DNA of 64,000 nucleotides from Erythrobacter litoralis HTCC2594 (GCF_000013005.1 NC_007722.1:1431501-1495500); one strand, 5' to 3'; shown: positions 7,497 to 18,400, counted from the stretch's first letter. The notes: generated from the sequence alone by a model not told the origin. Numbers and translations are program-made.

Positions 7497-9275
7497 ATGG
7501 TCCCCATTCGCGTGTTTCGTTCTCTGGTCGTAGCAGGCGTCCTCGCCGGTGCAGCCTTCGCCACGGCCATGCCCGCCCCCGCCTTCGCCAAAGGTGCCGC
7601 CGAGTATTTCCGCGCGCGGGCGGAAAACAACAATGTCCCCACGCTGCTCAGCGACAGCGAGAAAGCCTATTATGCGCAGCTTTTCGCGGCGATCGACGAT
7701 GAGCGCTGGGATACGGTCGAAACGCTGATCGGGCAGCGCAGCGAAGGCCCGCTGCACCAGGTTGCGCTGGCCGAATACTATCTCCACGCCAACAGTCCGC
7801 GGGTCGAACTGCCCCAAATCCAGACGTGGCTCGGTCGGGGCACGCGCCTGCCGATGGCCGAGCAGATCGCCAATCTCGGCCTCAAGCGCGGGTTGATGTC
7901 GGCGCCCTACCTCCCGCAGGAACAGAGCTTCACCCGCCAGCCCTACATCACCAAGCGCATCGCACCGCGGAGCATCGACGACGGCACCATGCCCGGTTCG
8001 ATCCGTTCGGCGATCCTCGACCGGATCAAGAACGACGATCCCGACGGCGCGCGGCAGCTGCTCGACGGGATCGACGCTTCGCTCAGCTCCGCCGCGCGGG
8101 CCGAATGGCGCAAGCGCGTGGCGTGGAGTTATTACATCGAGAACCAGGATGCCGCCGCGCTGGCCATGGCCAAGACCGTGAGCCTCGACGGCTCGGGTGC
8201 CTGGGTGGCGGAAGGCGAATGGGTCGCCGGCCTTGCCGCGTGGCGGCTCGGCAATTGCGGGGAAGCCGCGGACGGGTTCCGCCGTGCAGCGGCGTGGGCA
8301 ATGAACCCCGAATTGGGTGCAGCCTCGCACTATTGGGCTTCGCGCGCGCTGGTCCGGTGCCGCGAGCCGGAAAAAGCCGCCGAGCAATTGCGCGGTGCAG
8401 CGATGATGCACGAGACGCTCTACGGCATGCTCGCGCGCGAACAGCTCGGCCAGACCCTGCCCGACGACGGCGAAACGCCCGACCTCTCGCCCGCCGACTG
8501 GCAGCGCTTGCGCGATAACGGCAATGTCCGCGCCGCCGTGGCGCTGGCCGAGATCGGTCGCGACGATCTGTCCGACGAGATTCTCCGCCACGAAGCGCGC
8601 ATCGGCGACCCGTCCGAATATGACGCGCTGTCCCGCCTCGCGCGCGAACTCGGCCTGCCGGGCACGCAGCTGTGGATGGCGCAGAACACCCCGCGCGGCG
8701 GGACCTACGAGCCTGCGCTCCGCTTCCCGGCACCGCGCTGGCAGCCGGTCGACGGCTGGAAGGTCGATCCGGCACTCGCCTACGCACACACGTTGCAGGA
8801 ATCGAATTTTCGTCCGCGCGTCGTCAGCCCGGCGGGCGCGCGCGGCCTGATGCAGATCATGCCGGCCGCGGCGCGCGATCACGAGGGCACGATCGGCGTC
8901 TCCGGCACCGCCCGCAACCTCTCGCGCCCGGAAGTCAATCTCGCCTTCGGCCAGAGACACTTGCAGATGCTGCGCGACAGCGGCGCGACCGGCGGCCTGC
9001 TGCCCAAGATCATGGCTGCTTACAATGCAGGGCTCACGCCGATCACCCGCTGGAACAGCGAAGTGCGCGACCAGGGCGACGCGCTGCTCTACATGGAAAG
9101 CATCCCCTATTGGGAAACGCGCGGCTATGTCGCCATCGTGATGCGCAATTACTGGATGTACGAGCGCCAGGCCGATGCCGACAGCTCCAGCCGCAAGGCG
9201 TTGGCAGAGGGCAAGTGGCCGACTTTCCCCGAGGTCAGCGGCGCAACCGGTGTGCGGATGGCCTCCGCCAACTGA
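7497..9275 (+). CDS. Soluble lytic transglycosylase (SLT domain), secreted
   Basis: A 592-residue periplasmic murein hydrolase of the Slt70 type. These enzymes cleave the MurNAc-GlcNAc bond and form 1,6-anhydro ends. A signal peptide ends at about AFA-K (residue 31). A long helical superhelix region follows. The catalytic domain lies in the last third, with QESNFRP (catalytic Glu435), SPAGARGLMQIMP and the AYNAG motif. The gene begins two bases after the upstream stop, and its own TGA overlaps the moaB ATG (TGATG), indicating translational coupling of three genes. Confidence 0.92.
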   Translation: MVPIRVFRSLVVAGVLAGAAFATAMPAPAFAKGAAEYFRARAENNNVPTLLSDSEKAYYAQLFAAIDDERWDTVETLIGQRSEGPLHQVALAEYYLHANSPRVELPQIQTWLGRGTRLPMAEQIANLGLKRGLMSAPYLPQEQSFTRQPYITKRIAPRSIDDGTMPGSIRSAILDRIKNDDPDGARQLLDGIDASLSSAARAEWRKRVAWSYYIENQDAAALAMAKTVSLDGSGAWVAEGEWVAGLAAWRLGNCGEAADGFRRAAAWAMNPELGAASHYWASRALVRCREPEKAAEQLRGAAMMHETLYGMLAREQLGQTLPDDGETPDLSPADWQRLRDNGNVRAAVALAEIGRDDLSDEILRHEARIGDPSEYDALSRLARELGLPGTQLWMAQNTPRGGTYEPALRFPAPRWQPVDGWKVDPALAYAHTLQESNFRPRVVSPAGARGLMQIMPAAARDHEGTIGVSGTARNLSRPEVNLAFGQRHLQMLRDSGATGGLLPKIMAAYNAGLTPITRWNSEVRDQGDALLYMESIPYWETRGYVAIVMRNYWMYERQADADSSSRKALAEGKWPTFPEVSGATGVRMASAN

Positions 9276-9802
9276 TGGGAATCGACAAAAGTCTCGACTT
9301 CAAATCGGTGCGCATTGCACTGCTGACGATCTCCGACACGCGCACTTTCGACGATGACACATCGGGCGACATCCTTGCCGGGAGGATCGAGAAGAAGGGC
9401 CACGAACTGGTCGCCCGCGAAATCAGCCGCGACAGTGTCGAGGAAATCGCCGCACACCTGCATCGCTGGATCGACGATCCGGAGATCGACGCGATCGTCA
9501 CCACCGGCGGCACCGGGCTGACGGGCCGCGATGTGACGCCAGAAGCGCTCGACCGCGTGAAGAGCAAGGACATCCCGGGTTTCGGCGAGCTGTTCCGGTG
9601 GCTCAGCTACGAGAAGATCGGCACCAGCACGCTGCAATCGCGCGCCTGCGCCGTCGTCGCACGCGGCACCTATATCTTCGCCTTGCCCGGCTCCAATGGC
9701 GCGGTGAAAGACGGCTGGGACGGCATCCTCGATGCCCAGCTCGACAGCCGCCACAGACCCTGCAACTTCGTCGAACTCATGCCGCGCCTGAGAGAACGCT
9801 AG
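9275..9802 (+). CDS. moaB: Molybdenum cofactor biosynthesis protein B
   Basis: MoaB/Mog-family proteins bind molybdopterin, and some adenylate it before molybdate insertion. The 175-residue protein shows the family landmarks LTISDTR near residue 17, the MPT-binding loop TTGGTGLTGRDVTPEA, and the later FALPGSNGAVKDGW. The start ATG overlaps the stop of the transglycosylase gene by one base. No other moa, moe or mob genes are in the window, so its place here is probably operon hitch-hiking rather than a Mo-cofactor cluster. Confidence 0.92.
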   Translation: MGIDKSLDFKSVRIALLTISDTRTFDDDTSGDILAGRIEKKGHELVAREISRDSVEEIAAHLHRWIDDPEIDAIVTTGGTGLTGRDVTPEALDRVKSKDIPGFGELFRWLSYEKIGTSTLQSRACAVVARGTYIFALPGSNGAVKDGWDGILDAQLDSRHRPCNFVELMPRLRER

Positions 9803-9842
9803 GCCTTTCGGAACCGGCGCCAGCGCTCTGCGCTTTAGCCAT

Positions 9843-10877
9843 GTGCCCGAATTCGCGAGCCTTACCACCACCACGCTTGCCCTGCTGTTCGCCGGATCGG
9901 CACTGGTCATCGCCTATTTCGGCTCCAAGATGGCGGGCATTGCCGATGTCCTCGCCGACCGCACGGGCCTGGGTGAAGCGCTGATCGGTGCGGTCCTGCT
10001 CGGCGCGGGGACCAGCATTTCGGGCATCGTAACCTCGATCAGCACCGCTGCCAGCGGCGCGCCGGAGCTGGCCGTGTCCAACGCGCTCGGCGGGATCGCC
10101 GCGCAGACCATGTTCCTGGCCCTTGCCGATGTCGCCTATCGCAAGGTCAATCTGGAGCACGCCGGCGCCAGCGCGATCAATCTCGGCCAGGCGACGGTGC
10201 TCATCATCCTCACGGTCCTGCCTATCATGGCCTATGCCGCGCCGCCCTTCGCGCTGTTTGGCATCAATCCGCTCAGTCCGGTGCTGGTCGCGGTCTACCT
10301 GATCGGCCTGCACAATGCGCATAGCATCAAGCAGAAGCCGATGTGGAAGCCAAAGGAGACCGAGGACACCCGCCACGAGGAAGACGACGAGGAAGACGAC
10401 GCTCGTTCGACGACGGTGCTTGCGTTGCTGTTCTCTGGACTTGTGCTGATAGTCGGCTCGGCGGGCTATGTCGTCGGCGAGACCGGCCTCGCGCTCTCGG
10501 GGCGGCTCGGCATCTCGCAAGGCGTGGTCGGCGCGCTTGGAACCGCGATCGTCACCTCCCTGCCTGAGCTTGTGACCACCATCGCCGCGGTGCGCTGCGG
10601 CGCGCTCCAGCTCGCCATCGGGGGGATCATCGGCGGCAATATGTTCGACGCGCTGTTCATCGCCGCGAGCGACGTCGCTTACCGCGACGGCAGCATCTAT
10701 CATGCCATCAGCGAACGTAGCCTGTTCTGGATGGGGCTGGTCGCATTGATGACGGCGATCCTGCTGCTCGGCCTGCTCAGGCGCGAAAAGCTCGGACCCG
10801 GCGGTATCGGGTGGGAATCGGTGCTGCTGCTCGGACTGTGGGCTAGCGGTGCGGCGCTGCAAGTGTCGCTCGGATAA
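9843..10877 (+). CDS. Sodium/calcium exchanger (CaCA) family membrane protein
   Basis: A 344-residue integral membrane protein made of two halves of about five helices each. Each half carries an alpha-repeat: GAGTSISGIVTSI and NALGGIAAQT in the first, GTAIVTSLPELVTTIAA and GGIIGGNMFDALFI in the second. The second matches the canonical CaCA repeat well. The first lacks the usual conserved acidic residue at the equivalent place and is less typical. The halves are joined by a very acidic cytoplasmic loop (HEEDDEEDDA, about residue 178). The start is GTG at 9843; the ATG at 9841 is out of frame. Substrate is unproven; Ca2+ or K+ antiport is the family expectation. Confidence 0.85.
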   Translation: MPEFASLTTTTLALLFAGSALVIAYFGSKMAGIADVLADRTGLGEALIGAVLLGAGTSISGIVTSISTAASGAPELAVSNALGGIAAQTMFLALADVAYRKVNLEHAGASAINLGQATVLIILTVLPIMAYAAPPFALFGINPLSPVLVAVYLIGLHNAHSIKQKPMWKPKETEDTRHEEDDEEDDARSTTVLALLFSGLVLIVGSAGYVVGETGLALSGRLGISQGVVGALGTAIVTSLPELVTTIAAVRCGALQLAIGGIIGGNMFDALFIAASDVAYRDGSIYHAISERSLFWMGLVALMTAILLLGLLRREKLGPGGIGWESVLLLGLWASGAALQVSLG

Positions 10878-10887
10878 ACTTCCTTTT

Positions 10888-10902
10888 GTTCCACATTTGT
10901 TC
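10888..10902 (+). promoter_or_regulatory. Candidate LexA (SOS) box, GTTC-N7-GTTC
   Basis: The sequence gttccacatttgttc is an exact match to the direct-repeat LexA operator of alphaproteobacteria, GTTC-N7-GTTC. It ends 12 bases before the ATG of the radical SAM gene at 10915. The position close to the start would suit repression of that gene. In Pseudomonas aeruginosa the homologous gene PA0069 is, as I recall, reported as a LexA target, which supports the call. A promoter itself is not clearly visible. Confidence 0.65.
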
Positions 10903-10914
10903 TATCCTGTGCGG

Positions 10915-12000
10915 ATGGAGCAGAATCGCGAGAAACCGGTCGCCGGGCGCGGCGCGCAATCGGGCGATGTGTCGACCCGGTTCGGGCTGTCGGTCCGCAA
11001 AGTCGATGGCGACTGGCGCGATCACATGGTCGCGCTCGATGGCCCTCCCCCCAAGCTGCGTACGCATGTGACGGAAGAGCGACCCAGGTCGATCATCAGC
11101 TTCAACCAGTCGCCCGACATCTTCTTCGACCGCTCGATCAACGCCTATCGCGGCTGCGAGCATGGCTGCGTCTATTGCTTTGCGCGCCCGACCCACGCCT
11201 ATCACGATCTCTCGCCGGGCCTCGATTTCGAAACGCAATTGTTTGCCAAGCCCAATGCCGCGGAGCTTCTGCGCGCCACACTGGCGAAGCCCAAATACGC
11301 GCCCAGACCGATCGCGATGGGGACCAATACCGATCCCTACCAGCCGATCGAGCGCAAATACCGCATCACGCGCGAAGTGCTCGAGGTGTGTCTCGACGCC
11401 CGCCATCCGGTGACCATCACCACGAAATCCGACCGGGTGCTGGACGATCTCGACCTGCTGGCCGAAATGGCGCGGCGGCGACTGGTGGCTGTGGCGATCT
11501 CCGTCACCAGCCTCGATCCGAAGCTCTCGACCAGGCTCGAACCGCGTACAGCAACACCCGCCAAGCGACTCGATGCGCTCGGGAAACTGGCCGATGCAGG
11601 CGTGCCGACGCATTGTTCGGTCGCTCCTGTCATCCCTGCCATCACGGACCGTTTCATGGAAGAGATCGTCCAGCGAGCCGCCGCGCTTGGCGTACCGTCG
11701 GTCGGCTGGATCCCGCTGCGCCTTCCGCACGAAGTCTCGCCGCTCTTCCGCGAATGGCTGGACGTGCATTTTCCCGAGCGGGCGGGAAAAGTGATGTCGA
11801 TCGTTCGCTCGATCCGCTCGGGCAAGGACAACGATCCGAATTTCTTCACTCGCCTGCGCCCGACCGGCGTCTGGGACGATCTTTTCCGCGCGCGCTTCGC
11901 CCTCGCCTGCAGGAGAGCGGGCGTGAAGCGCCATCGCTTCGAACTGGATTGCAGCGCTTTCCGCAGGCCAGAAATCGACGGCCAACTCAGGCTGCTGTAG
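10915..12000 (+). CDS. PA0069-type radical SAM protein (spore photoproduct lyase-like)
   Basis: A 361-residue radical SAM enzyme. The cluster motif is CEHGCVYCFARP near residue 78, preceded by FDRSINAYRGC. Other family features are GTNTDPYQPIERKYRITR, TITTKSDRVLDDLD and SVTSLD. The family is related to spore photoproduct lyase, a DNA repair enzyme, but its actual substrate is not known to me. I start at the ATG at 10915 (MEQNREKPVAGRG). A longer frame would run into the antiporter gene. The putative LexA box just upstream fits a role in DNA damage. Confidence 0.87.
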   Translation: MEQNREKPVAGRGAQSGDVSTRFGLSVRKVDGDWRDHMVALDGPPPKLRTHVTEERPRSIISFNQSPDIFFDRSINAYRGCEHGCVYCFARPTHAYHDLSPGLDFETQLFAKPNAAELLRATLAKPKYAPRPIAMGTNTDPYQPIERKYRITREVLEVCLDARHPVTITTKSDRVLDDLDLLAEMARRRLVAVAISVTSLDPKLSTRLEPRTATPAKRLDALGKLADAGVPTHCSVAPVIPAITDRFMEEIVQRAAALGVPSVGWIPLRLPHEVSPLFREWLDVHFPERAGKVMSIVRSIRSGKDNDPNFFTRLRPTGVWDDLFRARFALACRRAGVKRHRFELDCSAFRRPEIDGQLRLL

Positions 12001-12089
12001 CCGCGCCGCGTGGGTCGCACAGCGCCGAGGTTGCATCCTTGCGAAGCACGGTGTTACGGTCCGGGCTGTTACATATCAGAGGGGGAAAA

Positions 12090-12587
12090 ATGCGACACCT
12101 GATCCTTGCCGCCACGATTGCTGCTGGAACCGCCACGATGGCTTTCACGCCGGCCACCGCCCAAAGCTTTTCGGCTTCGCGCACTCTAAACAGCTTCGAT
12201 TACGATACTCTGCGCGCCACGGTAACAGAGATCGGCGGCACAATCGAACCGGGCCAGAACGACGGCTTTCTGATCAAGTTTCCCAACGGCACCGCCGCGA
12301 CCGCGACTTTCACCGCTTGCGCTACCGGCAAATGTCTGGGCACCAATATTTCCGCGCGCTTCGGCAAGCCCAGCGACAAGACCGATTCACAAGTCGCCGA
12401 ATTGGTCCGCGACTATAACCGCCGCTGGTCGGCGGGGAAAAGCTATCTGACCGACGACGGCCGCGCCGTGGTGCAGGCCTACATGATCGCCGATGGCGGT
12501 ATCTCGATGGAAAACTATCGCATGCAGCTCGTGGTCTACTCGCAGATGCTCAAGAAGATGCGCGAGACGATCTACAAGGACGGCTGA
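12090..12587 (+). CDS. Secreted YbjN-domain protein
   Basis: A 165-residue protein with a signal peptide ending at about ATAQ-SF (residue 25), so the mature domain should lie in the periplasm. The rest resembles the YbjN/type III chaperone-like fold: LRATVTEIGGTIE, then FLIKFPNGTAATATF, and an end in YRMQLVVYSQMLKKM. It contains one cysteine pair (FTACATGKCLG). A strong ribosome site, agaggggg, lies six bases before the ATG. It converges with the next gene. A molecular role is not established. Confidence 0.72.
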   Translation: MRHLILAATIAAGTATMAFTPATAQSFSASRTLNSFDYDTLRATVTEIGGTIEPGQNDGFLIKFPNGTAATATFTACATGKCLGTNISARFGKPSDKTDSQVAELVRDYNRRWSAGKSYLTDDGRAVVQAYMIADGGISMENYRMQLVVYSQMLKKMRETIYKDG

Positions 12588-12607
12588 GGTCGCCCCGAGC
12601 AACGGCG

Positions 12608-13216
12608 CTAGAAATAGCGCGCGCCGAGCAGGCCGCGGTCGAATTCGTAAGCGATGGTGGTCGAGAGCGGCACGCGGATGACGCGGTCCCGCCGCTGCAC
12701 GCGCTGAAACAATCGCAGTTCGAGGTCGCTGGCAGTCTCGAAGGAGAACGAGGCGGCTTCGCGGCACGGCTGATTGAACGCGATGAAATCGATGCTGCGA
12801 CCGGCCTGAAAACTGTCGGTACCCGCGATGTTCTTGCCGAGGCAATCCATATAGTCCGTCACCGTTTCCGGCACCGGGCCGTAGTGCTGCTCGAGAATGC
12901 GGGCTTCGTCGTCGAGGAGGCGAAAGGCGCGCGCGAACTGGCGGTCGCGGGTCGGTTCCTTGCCGCGATGCCAGTAATAAAACGGATCGTCCGCTTCGGC
13001 CTGCAGCCGCGCTTTCTCGCCGCTGCATCCGGCAATGCGCTCGTCGGCTGTGGCGCCCGGTCCGCCGAAGACGCAGGCCGCGTATTGATAGAGATAGGGC
13101 ACCATCGCGTCGGTGAAGACGAGGTCTGCCGGGACGGTGCGCTCCGTCGCCAGCGCGGGTGTGGCCAGTGCCGCACCGCACAGCGCGGCCAGAGCCGTCT
13201 TGGTAAGCGTTTTCAT
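12608..13216 (-). CDS. Secreted protein of unknown function
   Basis: A 202-residue protein. The start at 13216 (MKTLTKTALAALCGAALAT) gives a clear signal peptide cleaved after about ALA-T and has gggagaa upstream; the longer frame from 13249 would bury the signal peptide. The mature part has four cysteines (CVFGG, CSGEK, CLGKN, CREAA), which suggests two disulfides in the periplasm. I recognise no family. It stands alone, convergent to the YbjN gene. Confidence 0.7.
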   Translation of the reverse strand: MKTLTKTALAALCGAALATPALATERTVPADLVFTDAMVPYLYQYAACVFGGPGATADERIAGCSGEKARLQAEADDPFYYWHRGKEPTRDRQFARAFRLLDDEARILEQHYGPVPETVTDYMDCLGKNIAGTDSFQAGRSIDFIAFNQPCREAASFSFETASDLELRLFQRVQRRDRVIRVPLSTTIAYEFDRGLLGARYF

Positions 13217-13294
13217 GTCGGTTCTCCCACTATCGCCGCCTTTGTGCACACCGTGCGGCAGGGAGAATGAACCGACAGTGAAGCCGGCACGTGC

Positions 13295-13729
13295 CTAGCC
13301 GAAGCCGCCGCCGACCTCGCCCGGCTCGAAGCGCATCAACCGGCTGTCGATCAGCGCTGCGGTACGGTTGATCACCGCTTGCTTGTAGTCAGCGTCGGTA
13401 ATCATCTCGAAGAAAGCGCCGGCATGCGGGTAGCGCGCCACGAATCCGTCGTGCCACGATTGGTCGTCGGGTCCGGTGACCATCGCCTGGAACGCGCCCC
13501 GCCACACGATCTCACCGCCTACGCGCTTGAAGATGGGACCGCTGGTGGTGCCGTATTCCTCGTAAGCGCGGCGTCCGGACCAGCCATTGCCGTGATGTTC
13601 ATGTCCCGGGGGATACTGGGCCAGATTGCGATAGCGCAGCAGGTTGAGCATGAGGATCGGCTCGTCGCGCGGCAGGTCCTTGAACGCCTGGAAATTTGCG
13701 GGCGAGGGATCGATGTAATGCTCCGCCAT
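13295..13729 (-). CDS. DUF1330-like (dimeric alpha-beta barrel) protein
   Basis: A 144-residue cytoplasmic protein with the pattern of DUF1330/dimeric ferredoxin-like barrel proteins: ILMLNLLRYR near the N-terminus, the central EEYGTTSGPIFKRVGGEIVW, and WHDGFVARYPHAGAFFEMI. Its start lies three bases after the stop of the acyl-CoA synthetase gene, so the two form one transcript. A link to fatty-acid or xenobiotic metabolism is suggested only by that position. Confidence 0.75.
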   Translation of the reverse strand: MAEHYIDPSPANFQAFKDLPRDEPILMLNLLRYRNLAQYPPGHEHHGNGWSGRRAYEEYGTTSGPIFKRVGGEIVWRGAFQAMVTGPDDQSWHDGFVARYPHAGAFFEMITDADYKQAVINRTAALIDSRLMRFEPGEVGGGFG

Positions 13730-13732
13730 TGC

Positions 13733-15331
13733 TCACGCCTCGAGCTTGTAATCGGCAAACCGGTCGCGCAGGTCCTTCTTGCTGATCTTGCCGGTCGCGG
13801 TGTGCGGGATGTCGTCGACGAACTCGACCGCATCGGGCAGCCACCATTTCGCCACCTTGTCGCTCAGGAAATTGACGATCGTTTCCGCCTCGACCTCCTG
13901 CCCTTCCTTTTTGACCACGAACAGCACCGGTCGCTCGTCCCACTTCGGGTGCGGCATGCCGACACAGGCCGCCTCGGCGACGGCTGGGTGACCGCAAGCC
14001 GCATTCTCCAGCTCGACCGAGCTGATCCATTCGCCGCCGGACTTGATCACGTCCTTCGTGCGGTCGGTGAGCTGCAAAGTGCCATCCGGATGGATGATGC
14101 CGACATCGCCGGTGTCGAACCAGCCGTCATTGCCGACCGCGTCCTGTTCGGCCTTGAAGTAACGCTTGATGATCCACGGCCCACGAATCTGCAGCGCGCC
14201 CGAGCTTTCCCCGTCGCGTGGCAGTTCGGTGACCATGTCGTCGAGGCTGACGGTGCGCAATTCGACGCCGAAGACCGGGCGGCCCTGCATCGCGGTCTTG
14301 TCGACCTTTTCCTCGAAGCTGAGCTGGTCCCAGTCCCAGGTCGGCCCGCCGACCGTGCCGATGGGAGAAGTCTCGGTCATGCCCCAGGCGTGCTGCACGC
14401 GGGTGCCGTTCTTCATCAGTCGCTCGATCATGAAGCGCGGACAGGCCGAGCCGCCGATGGTGGCAGCCTTCAAGGGCGGCAGGTCGATGCCTTCCTTGTC
14501 GCAATACTGGAAATGCGCGAGCCAGACGGTCGGGACGCCCGCGCTGTCGGTCACGCCTTCGTCGATCAGCAGCTGGTGCAAAACCGCCGGATCGTTGACC
14601 GCGCTGAAGACGAATTTGATGCCCGCCATCGCACCGGCATAGGGCAGGCCCCAGCTGGCAGCGTGGAACATCGGGACGACCGGCAGCATCACCGAGCTGG
14701 CGCTGAAATTGAAGGCTGCCGGTTGCAGACCGGCAAGCGCGTGCATCAATGTCGAGCGATGCTCGTACTGGACGCCCTTGGGGTTGCCGGTGGTCCCGCT
14801 TGTGTAGCAGATCATGCACGGATCGGTTTCCGCGCCGGTGACCCATTCGAAATCGCCATCCTGCGCGCCGATCCAGTCTTCAAAAGACTGGCTCTGCTCG
14901 CCGGAATCGTAACAGATATAATGTTCGACCGTGGTCCACTTCTCGCGCATCTTGTCGATGATCGGCTGGAACGCCGCATCATAGAGCATGACCTTATCTT
15001 CGGCGTGATTGACGATATATTCGAGCTGGTCCTCGAACAGGCGCGGATTCACGGTGTGGAGCACTCCGCCCATTCCGGCGACGCCATACCAGCTGACCAG
15101 GTGCCGCGAGTGGTTCATGGCGAGGCTGGCGACCCTGTCGCCCTTCCTGATGCCGAGCGCCTGCAGCGCCTGCGCCATTTTCAGCGCATCGGTGCGGATG
15201 CCTTTCCAGTCGGTGCGGGTTTCGCTGCCGTCGGCCCACCGCGTCACGATCTCGCGATCCCCTGCTTCGCGCGCCGCGTGGTCGATCACGTGGGTGATCC
15301 GCATGGTCCATTCTTGCATCTGGCCGAGCAT
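13733..15331 (-). CDS. Fatty acyl-CoA synthetase (AlkK-like AMP-binding enzyme)
   Basis: A 532-residue adenylate-forming enzyme that activates a fatty acid with ATP and CoA. The AMP-binding motif is [19 protein letters not shown], followed by [13 protein letters not shown], the WGMTETSP motif, and the C-terminal [20 protein letters not shown] and GKISKKDLR with its catalytic lysine. The beginning MLGQMQEW resembles medium-chain AlkK-type synthetases. The ATG at 15331 has aaggagagg upstream; the longer frame has no such site. With ETF-QO and the crotonase it makes a beta-oxidation context. Confidence 0.9.
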   Translation of the reverse strand: MLGQMQEWTMRITHVIDHAAREAGDREIVTRWADGSETRTDWKGIRTDALKMAQALQALGIRKGDRVASLAMNHSRHLVSWYGVAGMGGVLHTVNPRLFEDQLEYIVNHAEDKVMLYDAAFQPIIDKMREKWTTVEHYICYDSGEQSQSFEDWIGAQDGDFEWVTGAETDPCMICYTSGTTGNPKGVQYEHRSTLMHALAGLQPAAFNFSASSVMLPVVPMFHAASWGLPYAGAMAGIKFVFSAVNDPAVLHQLLIDEGVTDSAGVPTVWLAHFQYCDKEGIDLPPLKAATIGGSACPRFMIERLMKNGTRVQHAWGMTETSPIGTVGGPTWDWDQLSFEEKVDKTAMQGRPVFGVELRTVSLDDMVTELPRDGESSGALQIRGPWIIKRYFKAEQDAVGNDGWFDTGDVGIIHPDGTLQLTDRTKDVIKSGGEWISSVELENAACGHPAVAEAACVGMPHPKWDERPVLFVVKKEGQEVEAETIVNFLSDKVAKWWLPDAVEFVDDIPHTATGKISKKDLRDRFADYKLEA

Positions 15332-15419
15332 TGAAGTCCTCTCCTTCGATTTCTCTTTGCAACCAGATAGGGCGGGGAAAGCGCCCGCGGCAAGCGAGAA
15401 ATTGGCGGAGTGCCGCTCG

Positions 15420-18400
15420 TCAGGCCGCCTTGTTGAAGCGGCGCCCCTGCGGCCCGGCCTTTGGCACCAATCGGACATTGGCTATGCCGGGGATCGCCTG
15501 CAATTGCTCGGCGAGCTTGCCGTCGAGGCGGAAGTCGTGACCGAGCCGCATGCTCGCCACCATCCCCTCGCCGAGGTTCAGCCGCACCCGCACTTCGCCA
15601 TGCCCCGCTTCGCCCAATTGCAGCGCCAGCGCGAGTTCGGCGATGGCATCCTCGCTGGCGACATCAAGCGTCATCAGCATGCGCTGGCTACCGGCGACTG
15701 TGTTCAAGGGCCGCGCCCCGCGCACGGTTATGCGCGGAGGCTCGTCGGGCGACGGCGAGTCCAGTTCGACCGTCAGCAGCACGCAAGTGCCGTCCGCGGC
15801 CCATGTCTTGAAGCTTTCAACCAGACTGTCTTCGAAGCAGGCGGCGCTGAACTGGCCCGAACTGTCGGAGAAATCCGCGCGCACAAACTGTGCGCCTCTG
15901 CGGGTCGTGCCGATATTCACTTTCTCGACCATCGCCGCCATCATCGCCTTGCTGCGGCCCCCGGCAGGCGCGCCGCCCGTCATCAGCGAGGCATAGGGCC
16001 GCGCGCCGTTGGCGCTGGCGACGTCGCGGAAATGCTCGACCGGGTGTTCGGAGAAATAAAACCCGAAATTCTCTCGCTCCTTCGCCATCCGGGTCGGGCG
16101 GTCCCAGTCTTCGGCGTCCTTCAAGCGCAGTGTGTCTTCTGCTGCCAGGTCGCCCCCGAACAGCGCCTCTTGGCCGCTGGTACGCTCGCGGATCGCGGCA
16201 TCGGCGGTGGCGAGCAGCAGGTCGACATTGGCGGCGAGCTTGCCGCGATTGGGCTCCAGCCCGTCGAGCGCGCCCGCAGCGATCAGCGCCTCCAGCTGGC
16301 GGGAATTCATCGCGCCTTGCGGTAAACGATCGAACAGATCGCCGAGGCTTTCGAACACGCCGTTTGCCTCGCGCTCGCGCACGATCGCGTCCATCGCTTT
16401 CTCGCCGACATTGCGAATACCAGCGAGCGCATAGCGCACGGCATAGCCATCGTCGGTCCGCTCGACCGTGAACTCGGCTTCCGACGCATTGATATCCGGC
16501 GGCGCGACCACAATCCCGCCTTCGACGAGCGGATAGCGGCGCGCATCGTCGACGAATACCGCCAGCTTCTCCGACTGATGCATGTCGAAGCACATCGACG
16601 CGGCGTAGAATTCTTCCGGGTAATGCGCCTTGAGCCATGCCGTCTGGTAGGCGAGCAGCGCGTAAGCCGCCGCGTGCGACTTGTTGAAGCCGTAACCGGC
16701 GAACTTGTTGATCAAGTCGAACAGTTCGTTGGCCTTGTCGGCATCGATATCGGAAACCTTGGCGCAGCCTTCGACGAAGATCGCGCGCTGCTTGTCCATC
16801 TCGGCCTGGTTCTTCTTGCCCATAGCTCGGCGCAGCAAGTCGGCATCGCCGAGCGAGTATCCGGCGAGGATCTGCGCGGCCTGCATCACCTGCTCTTGGT
16901 AGACGAAGATGCCGTAAGTCTCGGCCAGAATTTCCTCGAGCTTCGGGTGCGGGTATTCGATCGGCTCGAGCCCCGCCTTGCGCTTGCCGAACAGCGGGAT
17001 GTTGTCCATCGGGCCTGGGCGATAGAGCGAGACGAGCGCGATGATGTCTTCGAACTTAGTCGGCTTCACGGCCGTCAGCGTGCGCCGCATACCTTCGGAT
17101 TCGAGCTGGAACACGCCGACCGTATTGCCGGACTTCATCAGCTCGTAGACCGCCGGATCGTCCCATGCGAGTGCGCCGAGATCGACATCGATCCCGCGCT
17201 TTTCCAGCAGGTCGACCGCCTTCTGCAGCACCGACAGCGTCTTCAGGCCGAGGAAATCGAACTTGACCAGCCCGGAGCTCTCGACATGCTTCATGTCGAA
17301 CTGCGTCACCGGCATGTCGGAGCGCGGATCGCGATAGAGCGGCACCAGCTGCGACAGCGGTCGGTCGCCGATCACCACGCCCGCCGCATGGGTCGAGCTG
17401 TTGCGCGGCAGCCCTTCGAGCTGCATCGCCAGGTCGATCAGCGCCTTGGTGTCGTTGTCGTTCGAATATTCCGCCTTGAACTCCGCCGAGCCATTGAGCG
17501 CGCGCGGGAGGGTCCACGGGTCGGTCGGATGGTTGGGCACCATCTTGCACAGGCGATCGGTGCGGTTGTAGCCATAGTCGACGATCCGCCCGACATCGCG
17601 CAGCACCGCCCTCGCCTTGAGCTTGCCGAAAGTGATGATCTGCGCGACCTTGTCGTGGCCGTAGCGCTCCTGCACGTAGCGGATGACTTCACCACGGCGC
17701 GTCTCGCAGAAATCGATGTCGAAGTCCGGCATGGACACGCGTTCCGGGTTGAGGAAGCGCTCGAACAGCAGCCCCAGACGGATCGGATCGAGATCGGTGA
17801 TGGTCAGCGCCCAGGCGACCAGCGAACCCGCACCCGAACCGCGTCCCGGCCCCACCGGGATGCCGTGGTCCTTGGCCCATTGAATGAAGTCGGCAACGAT
17901 CAGGAAGTAGCCGGGGAAACCCATTCGGTTGATGATGCCGATCTCGTAATCGAGCCGCTCGAAATATTCCTCGCGGTCTTCATCCGAGAGGTCCTCGTAG
18001 GGCTCCAGCCGTTTCTCGAGGCCCTTGGTCGAAAGCTCGCGCAACATCCGCTCCTCGCCTTCGAGATCGCCAGCGAGGCTCGGCAGGATCGGATCGCGAT
18101 AGGGCGGCGCATAGGCGCAGCGCTGCGCGATCACGAGCGTATTGGCGGTGGCTTCGGGCAGGTCCTCGAATATCTCGCCCATCATCCGGTCGGACTTGAC
18201 CCACGCCTGCTGGTCGGTGCGCGGGCGGTCTTCCTCGTGGATTTTGTAGCTGCCGGCGATGCACAGCATCGCGTCATGCGCCTTGTGGAAACCGGGCTCG
18301 GCGAAGTTGGCAGGGTTGGTCGCGACCAAGGGCAGGTCGCGGGCATAAGCCAGGTCCACCAGCGCCTCTTCGGCGGCCTGCTCGACTGCGTTGCCCCGCC

